64,000 bases of DNA from Eucalyptus grandis (lineage: Eukaryota > Streptophyta > Magnoliopsida > Myrtales > Myrtaceae), in contig NC_052613.1 in the NCBI RefSeq assembly GCF_016545825.1, forward strand, positions 45,738,112 through 45,802,111, read 5' to 3'. This document shows positions 36,746-49,347 of the stretch, one piece after another. The stretch's first letter is position 1. Every line of letters begins with the position of its first letter. The translations under genes were made by a program, and so were the position numbers. The notes under the pieces were generated by a model. It was not told the DNA's origin. It worked only from the letters and a program-made list of their open reading frames with translations, and made no database searches.

Positions 36746-39043
36746 AGTTACTATCACGACCAAATTTTCGGGTGTGAACCACCTAAGGTTTGGCTAATGG
36801 ATTGTTAAGCCTAGACTTAACTTGGGCTCTCTCAAGCCTATACCAATTCGCGACTTAGGTTCAAGTTCTTAACATGCAATTGATTTTCAATTAGGAGTCG
36901 CCACTAATCTATTTTTGGTGGGTTGATTAGAAACCCAAGTAAAGTAATGGGAGATTTACTTTACTCCTACGAACCAGAGATTTGGGTACGGGGACTTGGT
37001 TACGCTAGATTTTTCTAACGCTCTTTCGGTATCATTTTTTTTATTTTAAAAAAATGTTTTTGCAAGCAGCTTGGATTAATTTTAAATCTATTTCCCTAAC
37101 ATGTAAGGTGATCATGCGGGTGCGCAAACCACCATTTTAACATCCAAGAAAGCAATGAATAAATTGCAGGACTTACCTTGTAGCAACGAAAGCATTTGCG
37201 TTGTTAGATCAGAATTCATATCAACAATCCTACGTATGATTTCTAATTAACAAGCAATCACTCAATTTTCGCTTTCACTTTTTGACGAGACTATAATCCA
37301 TATGCAATGCAATGTTTTTAATCTAATATGAAATGATATGGCATGGCAACATGTTCTAAACTATATGAATGAATAAAATTTTTTGTGATTTCTTAATGAG
37401 TTTGCAATAATTAAATATGCAATCTAAATTAACCAAAATGACTTAATTCTAATGACGTGTAATGCAATGCAATGACGTACAAAATTATTTTAACTAAAAT
37501 GACATGCAACATGCAATTTAATATGCGAGCTATATGTCACGCGACATTTATAAATGACCTAATCTAATGACGAGCAATTTCTAATTAAATGAACCTAACA
37601 ACAATCAATAAATGATGTGCATTTCATGAACCTAATTCTATATGACGTGCACATGATTTTTTGTTTTCTTAATAAGCATACAATCTATCATAATATGCAA
37701 TGACGTGCAAAGAATGCCATAATTCTAATTTTTTTCTTTTTCTTTTATGAAATTCGACATTAAAATTGCCAAATAATTAAACGTGCAATTTAGATTAAAA
37801 AAACTAACATCCTAACTGAACGCATTTTTTTTGGATTTTTATTTAAGGAATTCGAAATAAATAAATTTCCTATTTCTAAACATGCAAAATAACCCTAAAA
37901 CAAGTAATATTCTAACATGAACTTAATCTAACTCAAATATATATTTTTGGGTTTTTCTTTTACGGGAGCAATCAAATAGAGACATCAAGAAAGCACGGCA
38001 CCAAATCAAGCAAGATATCATCCATGTCCATTTAATTTTGGGAAATAAATTGACGAATCGTATCTCGTGCATGAGATCGGATTGACCAATTTAAAATAAA
38101 ATCACGAATCGTATCTCGAGCATGAGATCGGATTGGTGATTTTTCCGTACGATTGCGGGTCGTATTTCGAGTGTGAAATCGGACCGTCAATCATATGTAC
38201 ATTGCGAAATTAGGAAGATTTCCCAATTTAGAAGGCTACTCGAGTTGCGAGTATCATGTCATATCAGGAATTTCCATCATGTGCACCCATGAATATATCA
38301 AATAAGGAAACAAAATTTTCAGAAATTAAAATAGACAAAATTTTTACCTATCCCAAATATTTGCTTCCAAATTTGGTCTTCGAATGGCGGCCAATGACCA
38401 ACTGTGCTTCAGAGCAAGCCGGCAAGGTATCTCAGCTTGGGATGCTCGAGCTGGTAATTCACGGTGTGGTGCTCGGTTGACTGCAAAATCAAAACAAATG
38501 CGCGGCAAGGACCAACGCAATATATAGGATTAAAGAATTAGACCCCAAACCCTCGAATCTCCTTACTGTCGGCGTTTCCCCTGCTGCCATGCACCCTTAT
38601 ATTTCTATTTTTTTATCTAACCCCCCTCTCCCACCAAAAACCAAATTTCCACCGCCTTAGGCTACACAAGAGGCCAATTCTTTCCCACATGTTTGTCCTT
38701 TGGCTGTAACTTTTCGGGTGAACTTCATGAGTGGCCGTGAATTCAAATATTCCATCGAGAATTCTCGTATTTTTCTTCTTTGATTTCAACTGGAAGTGTC
38801 GTGACTTGATGGACGCCGAAGTGTGAACACGAGTGAATTTCTTCACGGACGATATACTCAAGAATCATAGGGACATGGCCACCTGGTCACCGGCGCACAA
38901 GTCAGCCTGCAAAACAAAGAAATTCAACGGCACAATCCGAGTAGCGAGTTGTCGAGGCCGGGGTCATTGATGAGGGTAGCCACTGGTGGTCCGGCTCTTC
39001 TGGACGGCAGGTCTTTGCTGGTGCTCAGCCCGGAGAGATCACG

Positions 39044-41973
39044 TGTCACGCCCCGAACCCCCGAGACACGTGAACAACCCGCCATGGTCATGTAAATGCG
39101 ACATTCCCAGGTAGTGTCGCCGACCCCAATTTACTTTTTAATGCGCAAGCGGAACGTACTAAGAAACCCCTTACAAAAGCATATGGGATAGGACAGCAGG
39201 AACATCAACTCAAAATCAAACAACATACTTTCATATATCATCAACAAACCAGGGCTTACATACATCAACCGGATCTAAGGCCTATACACCAAAAATGGGT
39301 CAGAGTCTATGCACATCAAAAGAGGGTTAGCCTACACATCAAGGATCAGCCCACCAAAAAGAAGAACGGCCCTGCAACTACTAATTGGACTCGTTCGACG
39401 ATCCCACATCCTCCACGTCTGACGGCGCAAGGTCCGGAGATGATGGGTTGTCCACCCTACCATCGGGAAGGTCAACCATACCCTCTCCTAGAAGAGCATC
39501 CATCACAACTGGGGAATGTCAAAGCGTCAAGCGGACCAATCCTAAAACCATTGGCCCCAAAACGGAACCAAGCCCTATACCTATGGGGCACCCTAACATC
39601 TTCAGTCTCCTAGATCCACACGGTAGCCCTGATCAGCTCATAGACCCAATGGCTCCCAAGATCAGGGGTCCTGCGCACCTGCTCGATGATCTGCACTGGG
39701 AGGCCATTCTTCTCTGGGGGTCCCGCCATCTACGGTCCTGTAATATTTTTCCCCAAACCGGGATGAGATTTTGTCTCAGCAAGTTCACCCCTCCTAAACC
39801 CCTATTAGAAAGTAAATACGCCCCGAAGTAGCTTAGCCACCACACATAGAAGACTTACCTCGACTTAGTCCTCATCTGCAGGTTAGCACAATTTATATAA
39901 TTCAACCACGTACCATTATGATAATCAACCAACCATGGTACAATCACATCATCAAAACAATTCAACCACTTGGATCGTCTCAGCGATCAATCGACTCGGC
40001 CGATTACATGTCATTCTAGCAAATCAATCATTGCTCTCAATCCCGGCCCTATTAGAAAGGTTTAACAATCAGTGGCAATCACGGCTCCACTTGGCACGAC
40101 CTGCAATCAGGTGGTAATTCACGGCCTCATCGGGCACGACCTCTAGTAGGTGGTATTTCACGGCCTCATCGGGCACGATCTCTAGTAGGCGGTATTTCAC
40201 GGCCTCATCGGGCACGACCTCTAGTAGGTGGTATTTCACGGCCTCATCGGGCACGACCTCTAGTAGGTGGTATTTCACGGCCTCATCGGGCACGACCTCT
40301 AGTAGGTGGTATTTCACGGCCTCATCGGGCATGACCTCTACTAGGTGGTATTTCACGGCCTCATCGGGCACGACCTCTAGTAGGTGGTATTTCACGGCCT
40401 CATCGGGCACGACCTCTAGTAGGTGGTATTTCATGGCCAACTGCTCCTCAATTTCCACATTTAGGATTTTATAAAGAATCCTCATAAATCGAAATCACAT
40501 TCAATTCGCCACAACCAATCATCAATTTCAAATTCTACAAGCACAGCAACGATCGGCACAAAATTCTGAGCAACTAGGGTCAAAATAAAATTTTCGAGTT
40601 TTTTTTTTTTTGTTTTATAAAATAATATTTTAATGAATTTCGGAATAAGATATATTATTAAATAATCCAACAATTTGAAGCATTTATTTAAATCATAAAT
40701 AAACTCATTTAAGTCACATCAAGGTTTATTTTAAAAATAAACATACTTAACCATTAAACTAAACACCATTTACCTTAAATAATCACCTTAATATAATCCA
40801 CAACTAATTAAGCCAATCTATCCACCTAATCTCAATCAACTTAAGCTAAACATACTTAGGGCATCATTATCTCGCTAATCGCGGATTAGTGAGGTAAACT
40901 CACCGGAATCGCTTTCCGACGGGTCTCCGGCGAAGAGCACGACGACGCCGATGATAAACCTATACGGATCAACACCAAATGAGCACTAGAAGGGGACCAA
41001 AACAAGCCCGGAAGGAACTAGATCTTGCTGGTTTTTCCAGCACTAACCGAGCTTGAGAGATGGTGGAACGGCGGTTGAACGGATGGAGAAACGGCGGAGG
41101 AGAACCGGCGACAGCTCGTGCAACAACCGGCGGAGGCTTTGAGCGGACAGACGGCGGCGACGGGGCTTCGGCGACGACGAACGGCACGCGGCTTGGAGCT
41201 GCGACGGTCGAGGCTTCGCGGCGGAGACGGAGGCAAGGCGGCTCGGCGCACGGAACGGCGAGCGATCGCGCACGGACGAGCGGCGACGGCGGACTCCGGT
41301 GGCGAGCGACGAACGGCGACGAACGGGCGACGGGGCGGACGGAGCTCGGCGGTTCCGCTGGTTTCTCACGCACACTTTCCCTCTCTCTCCTCCAAATTCA
41401 AAGGTTGAAGATGATGGGGACAAGAGGGAAGTGACATCCTCACTTTTGGTGAGCCGGTGGCTTGTGACACTTGTCAAGCTCTCCTTGAATTTGGCCTCCA
41501 TCATGACATCACCGCGATGTCATTCTCCACTAACTCAAACCCTTCATAACATTTTCCAATAGGTTCACTTTCATTTCCGCGGGGTCCAAGCTCTTGCATA
41601 TTCAATTACTTCAATTTCCATCAATTCTCTTCTAATTGAGTCCAAATTACAGTCCATAAATTAATCCAAGGTTCCTAATAGGGTATGTGACATGACCGGC
41701 TTCCAACTTCTAAGTTCAATCCCAATTTTACGGTTGAATTCAATCCGGTGCGATTTCAGCTCGCCTAATCCATTGAGTAGCTTTTGGGGAAATTTTCTTG
41801 CATCCAACCCGAGGTGATCGGTCCCCAAGTCGACGCGGTAAAATTCCTTAATTACTTCACTCAATAAACTAGTTCCTCGTGAGTGGCCAACTCTAAGAGA
41901 CGAACTACATGCACGGATGAATTGCCCGACTCAATTGACTGAAAATAAAATTGAGAAAAATTGGGATGTCACA
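39044..41973 (-). mobile_element. Nested 2.93-kb LTR element (probable solo LTR), TSD TCACG
   Basis: TCACG is present at 39039-39043 and 41974-41978. The plus-strand ends are TGTCACGCCCCGAACCCC and ATTGGGATGTCACA; on the minus strand it begins TGTGACATCCCAA, a common Ty3/Gypsy LTR start. No gag-pol domain or internal LTR pair was found, so a solo LTR or non-autonomous element is most likely. It contains a 39-bp minisatellite (about 40093-40437) and a very GC-rich stretch (41040-41350) that yields long shadow ORFs on both strands. Confidence 0.7.
40093..40437. repeat. 39-bp minisatellite, about nine copies, inside the nested LTR element
   Basis: A 39-base unit (core 'ggtggtatttcacggcctc', then 'atcgggcacgacctctagta') repeats head to tail about nine times with a few point variants (aggcggtat, gggcatgacc, ctactagg). 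Because 39 is divisible by three, the minus strand stays open and gives a 13-residue repeat (core KYHLLEVVPDEA) inside a 138-codon ORF (40485-40069). I see no sign that the ORF is a real gene. Confidence 0.9.
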
Positions 41974-44900
41974 TCACGGGGCAAAAGTCGGTGACGGATC
42001 GCAACAAGGCTTTTTTTGTGTGGTGATGCTTCTCAGCGCGATGAAACAACTCTTGGTGGTGTGCTCAGGGTTGGGATTAAAATCTGTCGGAGCAATTCAC
42101 TGGAGATTCCACAAACCAAGAGCTTTAAACGTGATGAGGGCAGCACATCGGGGAACTCGACACAACTCAGGCACGTCAAACCATGGTGTCGGCAACAGCT
42201 CAATAGGGTAGCACTCATTAACAAGGCGTTGCGGATGAAGAACTAAGGCTGCACAACGCCAAAAAGACGGCTGGAACGGTATTTTGACTTTGCTCTATCG
42301 CCACTTTCGTGAAAAAAGGAGTCTTCCCCTCGGTATTGCCTCTCTCTCCGTGGAGATCGTGATTTCTCTCTTTTTTGCGGCCGTGTGTTCTCAATTGTGT
42401 GGTCCCCCTCTCAAAACCCTACGCGTATTAATCTATTTATAGGCCACGGATTAGGATTTTTTAATTTTCCAAAACCATATCCACAAAAATTTCTTTTCCA
42501 AACGCAATATTTGTCTTTCCAAACGCAATATTTGCTTTTGAATCAAAACCTCACAAAGATAAATCAGTAAAATCTCTTTCAAGGATACGGGCTTGGGCCA
42601 CTTTGCTCTCTTCGTGGGCTTAGCCCAACTCATCAAATTAAAGTTTTTGAAGCATTAATTCGAACCCATCCGTCACCGGCCCAATGTAAATGCAAATTAA
42701 AATAAATGCACCTAAAACTATATGCTATGCAATTAATTATTTTTTTTAAGGGATAAAATTAACCCATAATTTTTTAATGCAATAAATGACTAAACGGGTC
42801 GCCAAAATTTAGGTGTCAATAGTTACAATAGGCAAACTCATAATCAGGCAAACATGAACTCTCCACCATTACAAAATTGGTAGACTCGGCCAAAAGCGAA
42901 CCTAAAATCAACAATTAAGGAAGAGGTAGAACGGTCATTCAAAAATTCAATACTCAACTAGAGATAAAACCATAGTAAATTCTAAATAGATTAAATTTAG
43001 TATCTTATTACAATTACAGGAGATGAATCGAAAACATAAGAGTGGAGTTTGAGCCCTAAACTCTATTTTGGAGCAACCGATTTCCAATTCGATTCCTTTA
43101 GTGGAATCAGGACACACCTAAAACTGGTGAGTTCGATTTGGTTCTTGGGTCGGGCAGGACCGGTGCTCACCCCTAGAAAAGATAAGAGGAAAAGATGCTT
43201 AAATATCACCACACAGTAAATCTGTTGTACTAATAGTAGTTGGGTTCCTATTTTTACAAGTGTTTTATTAGGTCCAACGCCAATGTGTGAATTGATTAAA
43301 ATATTGACGGTGGAATGATTGACTCGTGAAAAATTTTGCTAGTTAAATAGTGTCTAGTATATATGTTAATCATCGTACAATCAACGTGTACAGATTTTGT
43401 TATGCTGATGGTGAGCCTAACAATTATATCTACAAATTTCAAGGGCAATTTAAAAAGTTGTGATCCTCGTGAGCAAAAGATTTCGCAACGAGTAATACAT
43501 ATTACTCATTTCTGAAAACCAGAAAAAGCACTTCCAAAAGTTCCGACATGATTTGTAAATCAGTGTGATTCAACATGAGCAAAAAATCCAGTATAATAAC
43601 ACGTCGGATTCCAGAAATTAGCGAAAATGGCATACGCGCGAGAGGTAAAAATGGAAAAAAAGTGTTTTAATAAAGGGAAAAAGCTAATGGAATTTGAATT
43701 GCTTTAGGAAATTGATTTAAATTCTTACAGGATAAGGGAGATTAACTTAGATTTGGAATATATGAGAGATTTTTAGGATGACAAAAATTGTGATGTTGCT
43801 TAGTAATCATTGTTTGGTAAGATATGGTTGCTATTTATCTTTTATCTTGTGGCAAGCATGGCTTTCCATGGAACTTTTTAGCAAAGTTGTGATGCCACAG
43901 GACAATTGAGCTGTCTCATGCATCCTCCCAGAGAGAAAAGAAGGAAAATGTGCCTTTTGTTTTGAACCAGGTAGACAAGCTCGGGCATGCTTGTTTAAAT
44001 GCACAGAATCATGTCTACTTGAGGACCTCTCAGTGCAAAAAGTCGCTGGATGGTGAGAAGCATTTATATAGCAAGGGTACGAAATCTCAAATGAAGTCAC
44101 ATTTTTCAAAAGGGAAGATATGGATGCTGAATTCATCATCAGACAAACAGGCCCTACAACTTCAGGGTACTTCTTTCAGCACGTGAGTTAATCTATTAAG
44201 CACCTATTGGGCTTGTCCATTTGGGGCATATTCAGAGGAGCGCCAATCGAAGGTTTCCAACATCCATGACAATCAATATGTGGGTCTTTTTCCCGTGAAC
44301 ATATCTTGCAGGATACGACCCCGCGAACTGCATGCAGTATACGGCATTGGTACTTAAACTTGCATGCGGATCATTCTAGAGTAAGGAAATATATGATTTA
44401 ATATGATGAAAATAGGAATTCTGGTTGTAAACAAGATATACTTCAAGGTTCAAATTGCATTTGCAGATACCTAGACCCTTCTCATGGGAACTGTGTACTC
44501 ATTTTTCTGTGCATTTGGTACTGCACAAGTTTATCATTCCTATATCACAGCAATCAGTAGTACCTGAAAATACATATGATCCTGCTTACACAAGATTGAG
44601 AGGAAGCCAGAGCAATAGGCAAGTGCAGAAATAAATAAAACTGGACTTCTGAAAAGAGCACGGGCAGTCAGTCGTTGCTAAGGTATTTCATCTCTTTTCC
44701 GGTCATGATTATCCATGCAAACCAGATGCGTAGAGTTTGTTCCTGATCAAACGCAGCTGAACTGCAACTTCGGTGATACTCACCCGTTCTCTAGGCGCCA
44801 CAACGGAGCAAGCAAGTCCAATTTCATATAATATCGCCAAACTCTCTTGAATTATGTCTTTTGTCTCGCAATGCCCATACAGAGGACCACCGGGGCTCAT

Positions 44901-45179
44901 ACAGCCCTCTCTTTCTTGCAGAAGAATGTCATCAGTAATCTCCAAGACTCGTCCAGGCACAGTTTCTGCAACAAAATTGCGAATACTATAGTTGTCCTTG
45001 AACATCTCGTTTGTTGGGCTCAATCCTATGAACATCTCTAGTAGGAGGACGCCATAACTATAGACATCTCCTTCTCTTGAAACATCTCTTCCCATTGCAT
45101 ACTCTGCAGTCCATAAATATCGACACATCAATTATTATGCAGGACTGCGTGGGTTGTGCGCGTGCGTTTGCATGCGTGC

Positions 45180-45182
<3 letters not shown>

Positions 45183-45227
<45 letters not shown>
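45183..45227. repeat. (GA)n microsatellite at the donor end of the kinase intron, copy B
   Basis: An uninterrupted (AG)n run on the plus strand. On the coding strand it is (CT)n beginning directly after the GT donor (GTATCTCTCT). The same tract is in copy C at about 52380-52427. Confidence 0.9.
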
Positions 45228-45229
<2 letters not shown>

Positions 45230-47801
45230 CCAGGAGCAGCATAACCAACTGTTCCTCTTACACCAGCAGAACTCATCTGATTGGCTGAAGCATTAGAGGA
45301 GGTATTGAGGAGAAATTTTGCTAAACCAAAGTCGCCAACATGTCCAACTATCTCAGCATCCAAGAGGACATTTTAAGGCTTTAGATCACAATGAACCATG
45401 GGTCTTTGGCATTGGTGATGAAGATAATCTAACGCAGAAGCAACATCAATAGCAACATTTATCCTCTGAACAAAATTCAATTTTTTCGTATAGCCGTTTC
45501 CCTCATCTTGCCTGTGCAGCCAATCTTCTAGGCTTTCATTGACCATGTATTCATAAACTAAAGCCTTAAAATCATTACCCCGATAATCAATACCTGAGCA
45601 TACCGTGAGTACCTTCAAAAGATTGCGGTGTCTGATGTTCCTAAAAGCCTCGGACTCGTCTATGAAGCTCTTCAAAGCGCCGCAGTGCAGTAAATTCAGC
45701 ACCTTTATGGCAACTATGTTCCCATTCTCATGAAGTATCCCCTTGTAAACAAATCCAAAACCACCAACACCAATCGATTTTTCTAAAGAGAAATTGTTTG
45801 TCGCTTGCACAATTGTTCTATAAGACACATTCAAACTTGAAGTGGAAACTGATTCCTTCCTCTTCCTTTTCAGCCGATAAAGATACAGAGAAGCTAGAAC
45901 AAGAGCTACACCAAGAAACCCAAGAAAAATAAAGATGGGGAGTTGCAATTTACGGACAAACTTCTTTGTTTGGGAAGCACCAAAACGACATTTAGGGAGC
46001 TGAAATTTGGGCATTCCTCCATAGAGCTTGTCATTTTTGATCACAGAAGTGGCGTTCGTGTTCTTAAAGATTCCTTTGATTGGTAGCATCCCTTCAAAAT
46101 CGTTATAAGACAAATTCAAAATTCTCAGGAAGTTGAACGCCTCCAAGAATTTAGGAATTTCACCCGATAAGTTGTTATGCGAAAGATCTAGTTCCTCGAT
46201 GCTTCTTAATGAACTAATAGATTGGGGAATGGAATCGTGAAAGAAGTTATCCTGCATTTTCAAAACTAACAATCCTTCACACTTGCCTAGGCTGGCTGGA
46301 ATTTCGTCACACAACACATTACTAGAGACATCCAAGTAAGCCAAAAGTTTTAAATTCCCCACTTCAAATGGAAGGACTTTGGTCAAGTGGTTCCGTGACA
46401 AGTTCAGAAGAATCGACAATGATGAGAGACCTACAACCGTTGGAGGTATTGTATCGCTCAGATTGTTATCAGAAAGGTTGAGCTCTCTACTAAGTTTTGG
46501 CACTTGGATAAATTTGAAGGGATGGTTCCCTCAAAGCTATTCCCACTAAATTGTGCTACAGTCAACTTCTCTAGATTTCCAAGAGAGGATGGGATTACCC
46601 CAGAAAGTTTGTTATTGTCCAAGCTCAGCTCAACTAGATTTCGAAGGTTCCCTATATTGGAGGGGACGCCACCCGAAAGCCCGTTGGAATGCATATATAG
46701 GCTTCCCAAATTCACCAGGTTTCCAATCTCTCTAGGCATCTCCCCAAAAGTAGGATTCCCGCCTCTATTCAACTTAGTGAGGGTCGTCGAAAAATTACTG
46801 AGGCAATCGGGCATAATCCCACCGAAACTGTTGTCGTCTATCCTCAACCATTTCAACCCAGTGGCATTTCCCAAAGAGCAAAGGAAGCTTAGGTCGTGGG
46901 GTCCTCCACTTCCAAGATGATTGGCGGAAACTAAAAACCTCTGAAGCTTGTGCAGATTTTCCAAAGAAGGCACGCCCCCTGAAAGATTGTTTATCGAAAT
47001 TTGGAGATCTACTAGATTTGTGGCATTAGATATCGAGGGAGGAATTGGTCCGGTGAACTGGTTAAAGGATATCCTGAAAATTTCGAGGTTGGGAAGTGTG
47101 AAGCCTATGTCTGCTGGGAGACTTCCTTGCAGTTGATTTACCGTCACGTCCAACTCCGCCAGGGATGTGCAATTCAGGATTGCACAAGGAATTGAACCGG
47201 ACAGCCAGTTTCCTCCCAAAGAAATCTTTCTTATTCTGATCAAATCTCCTAGAGCTTCGGGAATACTTCCCCTTAAGTTGTTGAGAGGAAGATAGAGTTT
47301 TTCTAACGAAGACAAGTTCCCAAAGGATGCTGGAATATTTCCCATTAGATTGTTTAAACTTACCTGGAGGAGCCGAAGCTTCGACAGCACACCGAGCTCG
47401 ATGGGAATTCGTCCAGCAAGTTGGTTGCCCCCCAACCCAAGGAAAGTAAGGCTGGAGCAACTCGACAGATTCTTCGGGATTTCACCCGCCAAAGAATTAT
47501 TATCAACAAAAAAGATAAGTAGCCTGCCTAACTGCCCTGCTTGTGTAGGGATTTCACCACTAAAATTATTGTTCCTGAGATTCAATTCCCTAAGGAAACT
47601 CAAGTTTCCAATGTGTGGAGAGATGGACCCTGAGAGGTTCTTGGATTGAAGGTCCAACCCAGTGACTCGTTGGTGCCGGAGACTACATGCAACACCATAC
47701 CACTTGCAGAAGTGGACAGTGTCATTCCATGAGCGCAGCACCCCCAACGGATCCTCGGTTATCGCAACTCTAAATGCAAGCAATGACAGTTTGTCCGTTT
47801 A

Positions 47802-48241
47802 TGTTGGAAATGGTGATCCATTTTCTAGAATTTCCTAGAGTTGGTAAACTTCTAGAATTCTCTAGAATTCCCTAGATGAATTTTCTAGAAGAAAGAAGAA
47901 AACATTTTCTAGAAGAAAGAGGAAAATGTCCAACATGTAAGAGAAGTCTCTAGAATTGTCTACAAGCTCATGTGTCTAGAAGGCTCATGTGTCTAGAAGT
48001 TTCATCTTATGTTAGAGAAGTCTAGAGACTTCCTCCACCAACTTTGGCAGCTATATAAAGGAGCAAGTGCTCCATGTTTTGGGTAAGGGAGCTAACCATA
48101 AAAACCACACATCATGCTCCCTCACCAACACAAACTATCTTTGTCCCATAAACCTTCTCAAAAGATCCTATCCTTGTCGCTTGTCCATCCTCTATCAAAT
48201 ATAAACTATACCATGCTTCAGCGCACATTTAAATTCTAACA
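47802..48241 (+). mobile_element. 440-bp solo LTR inserted in kinase copy B
   Basis: It starts TGTTGGAAATGG and ends AAATTCTAACA, so TGTTGGAA/TTCTAACA form the terminal inverted repeat. The flanks are GTTTA (47797-47801) and GTTTC (48242-48246), a 5-bp target duplication with one change; copy C has GTTTC once at the same place. A TATA box 'ctatataaagg' lies at 48051-48061, and the segment is rich in 'tctagaa' words. No internal region is present, so it arose by LTR-LTR recombination. It splits the coding sequence directly after the signal peptide. Confidence 0.88.
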
Positions 48242-48348
48242 GTTTCATTGGTAGCAGAAGAGCCCCGGTCCAAGTGCAGCGCAAAAGTAGCAAGAAAAAT
48301 GAAACAGCACAGATGGAACTTCATGCAGTTGAAGCATTGATGTTCCAT

Positions 48349-49308
48349 TTTGCTGATATCTGGAAATTGGAACGAGGGATGAGTGAAGTGGGCTTGGGTT
48401 AACTTAGCTATTTATCAGCCTCATATAGTGGAAATTCAAAGATAGATGTCTCTGGACTTTCGAAGTAGCTCAGGTCTTCGCACCAAACCATGTGTATCTT
48501 CCTGGCTGCTTCCTTTGGCAGGTTTGAAGTTGTTAATGTAGGATAAGGCCAAGGGGAGACGAAAGTGAGTGACAAGATCCTCTTTCAATACTCTACCCTC
48601 ATTTCTGGAGCCAGAATTTTCACCCCTATTTTCCTACTAAGAGGCCATAAGATAATATTTGGTGCTCATTAGTGCGACACTAGTACATCTAATCTAATCT
48701 AATCTAGGTAGGCCTTTGGGTCATTTTCCCGATAAGAAACATTACTTCTGCTTTCAAACTTGTATATTTATTTATGACATGCTAAAAAGAGAATAGAGTT
48801 TTAATTTGCAATGTTCTTCAACGTGCATTGAAAATTCTTTTTCCTATCTTTGGACTGTTATCTTGTACTTCTGGGTCACTTGTTACCGTGCATTAATCTG
48901 ACTCATTTTCAGTAATTAAACGTAGAGAAATGTGATTGGATGACGGTTTTTAATTTATTGTGAGAATAACAGTTTGTTTTGGATCACAAAAAAAAATCAA
49001 ACAACAAATAATTATACATTATTGTGGGATTCACTTTTTGAAGAATGCGTGACTCACAAGAAGTTGTTATTCTTATAATAGCCGGAAAACTATTATGTTA
49101 GCAAAGTTCTTATACATATTATTTTTTGAAGTTAAAAAAAATGAAAAAGAAAATTAAACTTGATTATTCCTTCTCTAAGCTAGACTCCTCCTATGAATCT
49201 GTATATATTATAATAGGCTTTATCTTATAAATAAACAACTAAATAATTTGGGAAAAAGCAAAACTTTTGACCTTCCCGGATACTTTCTCTAATACTACTC
49301 ATAATCAA

Positions 49309-49347
<39 letters not shown>

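Larger units (their letters stand above)
36752..42820 (-). mobile_element. LTR-derived element (likely solo LTR or LARD) carrying a nested LTR element
   Basis: AGTTAC flanks the insertion at 36746-36751 and 42821-42826, and the paralogous flank (about 30255) runs through without it. On the minus strand the right end reads TGACACCTAAATTTTGGCGA, a plant Ty3-type LTR start; the left end reads TATCACGACCAAATTTTCGG, so the element's 3' end is near the expected CA with a change, and the last two bases at 42819-42820 may be flank. Removing the nested 2.9-kb element leaves about 3.1 kb with no gag-pol domains. The region includes (37200-37900) long AT-rich DNA with repeated 'atgcaat' words and (38040-38200) three 'cgaatcgtatctcg' type repeats. 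Confidence 0.65.
44709..48348 (-). pseudogene. LRR receptor kinase pseudogene, copy B (solo LTR, frameshift, stop)
   Basis: Two exons: 48348-45231 and 45103-44709, with a 127-bp intron. It starts with a signal peptide (hydrophobic CCFIFLATFAL), followed by LRRNT with CKWYGVAC, about 20 LRRs (46.2-47.7 kb), a transmembrane segment (IFIFLGFLGVALVLASLYLY) and a Ser/Thr kinase: GVGGFGFVYKG, VAIK, HCDLKP, GDFGLAK, AAPE split by the intron. The HCD motif makes it a non-RD kinase, as in XA21, EFR and FLS2 immune receptors. Three lesions: the 440-bp solo LTR at 47802-48241 just after the signal peptide; two extra bases at about 46475-46482 ('gagag' versus 'gag' in copies A and C); and TAA at 45373-45375 in place of the Ser of the HCDLKPSN catalytic loop. 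All downstream exon sequence is otherwise intact. Confidence 0.88.

Noticed and set aside
40069..40485. 138-codon ORF with 13-residue repeats
   Set aside because: Openness is a consequence of a 39-bp minisatellite inside an LTR; no start context or domain supports a gene.
41043..41504. GC-rich overlapping ORFs on both strands (Ser/Arg-rich)
   Set aside because: They lie inside the nested LTR element; GC-rich sequence opens several frames at once and no motif is present.
43831..44139. 102-codon minus-strand ORF repeated at 51023-51337
   Set aside because: It is conserved only because the flank is duplicated; the copy at 31.5 kb is not open and there is no domain.
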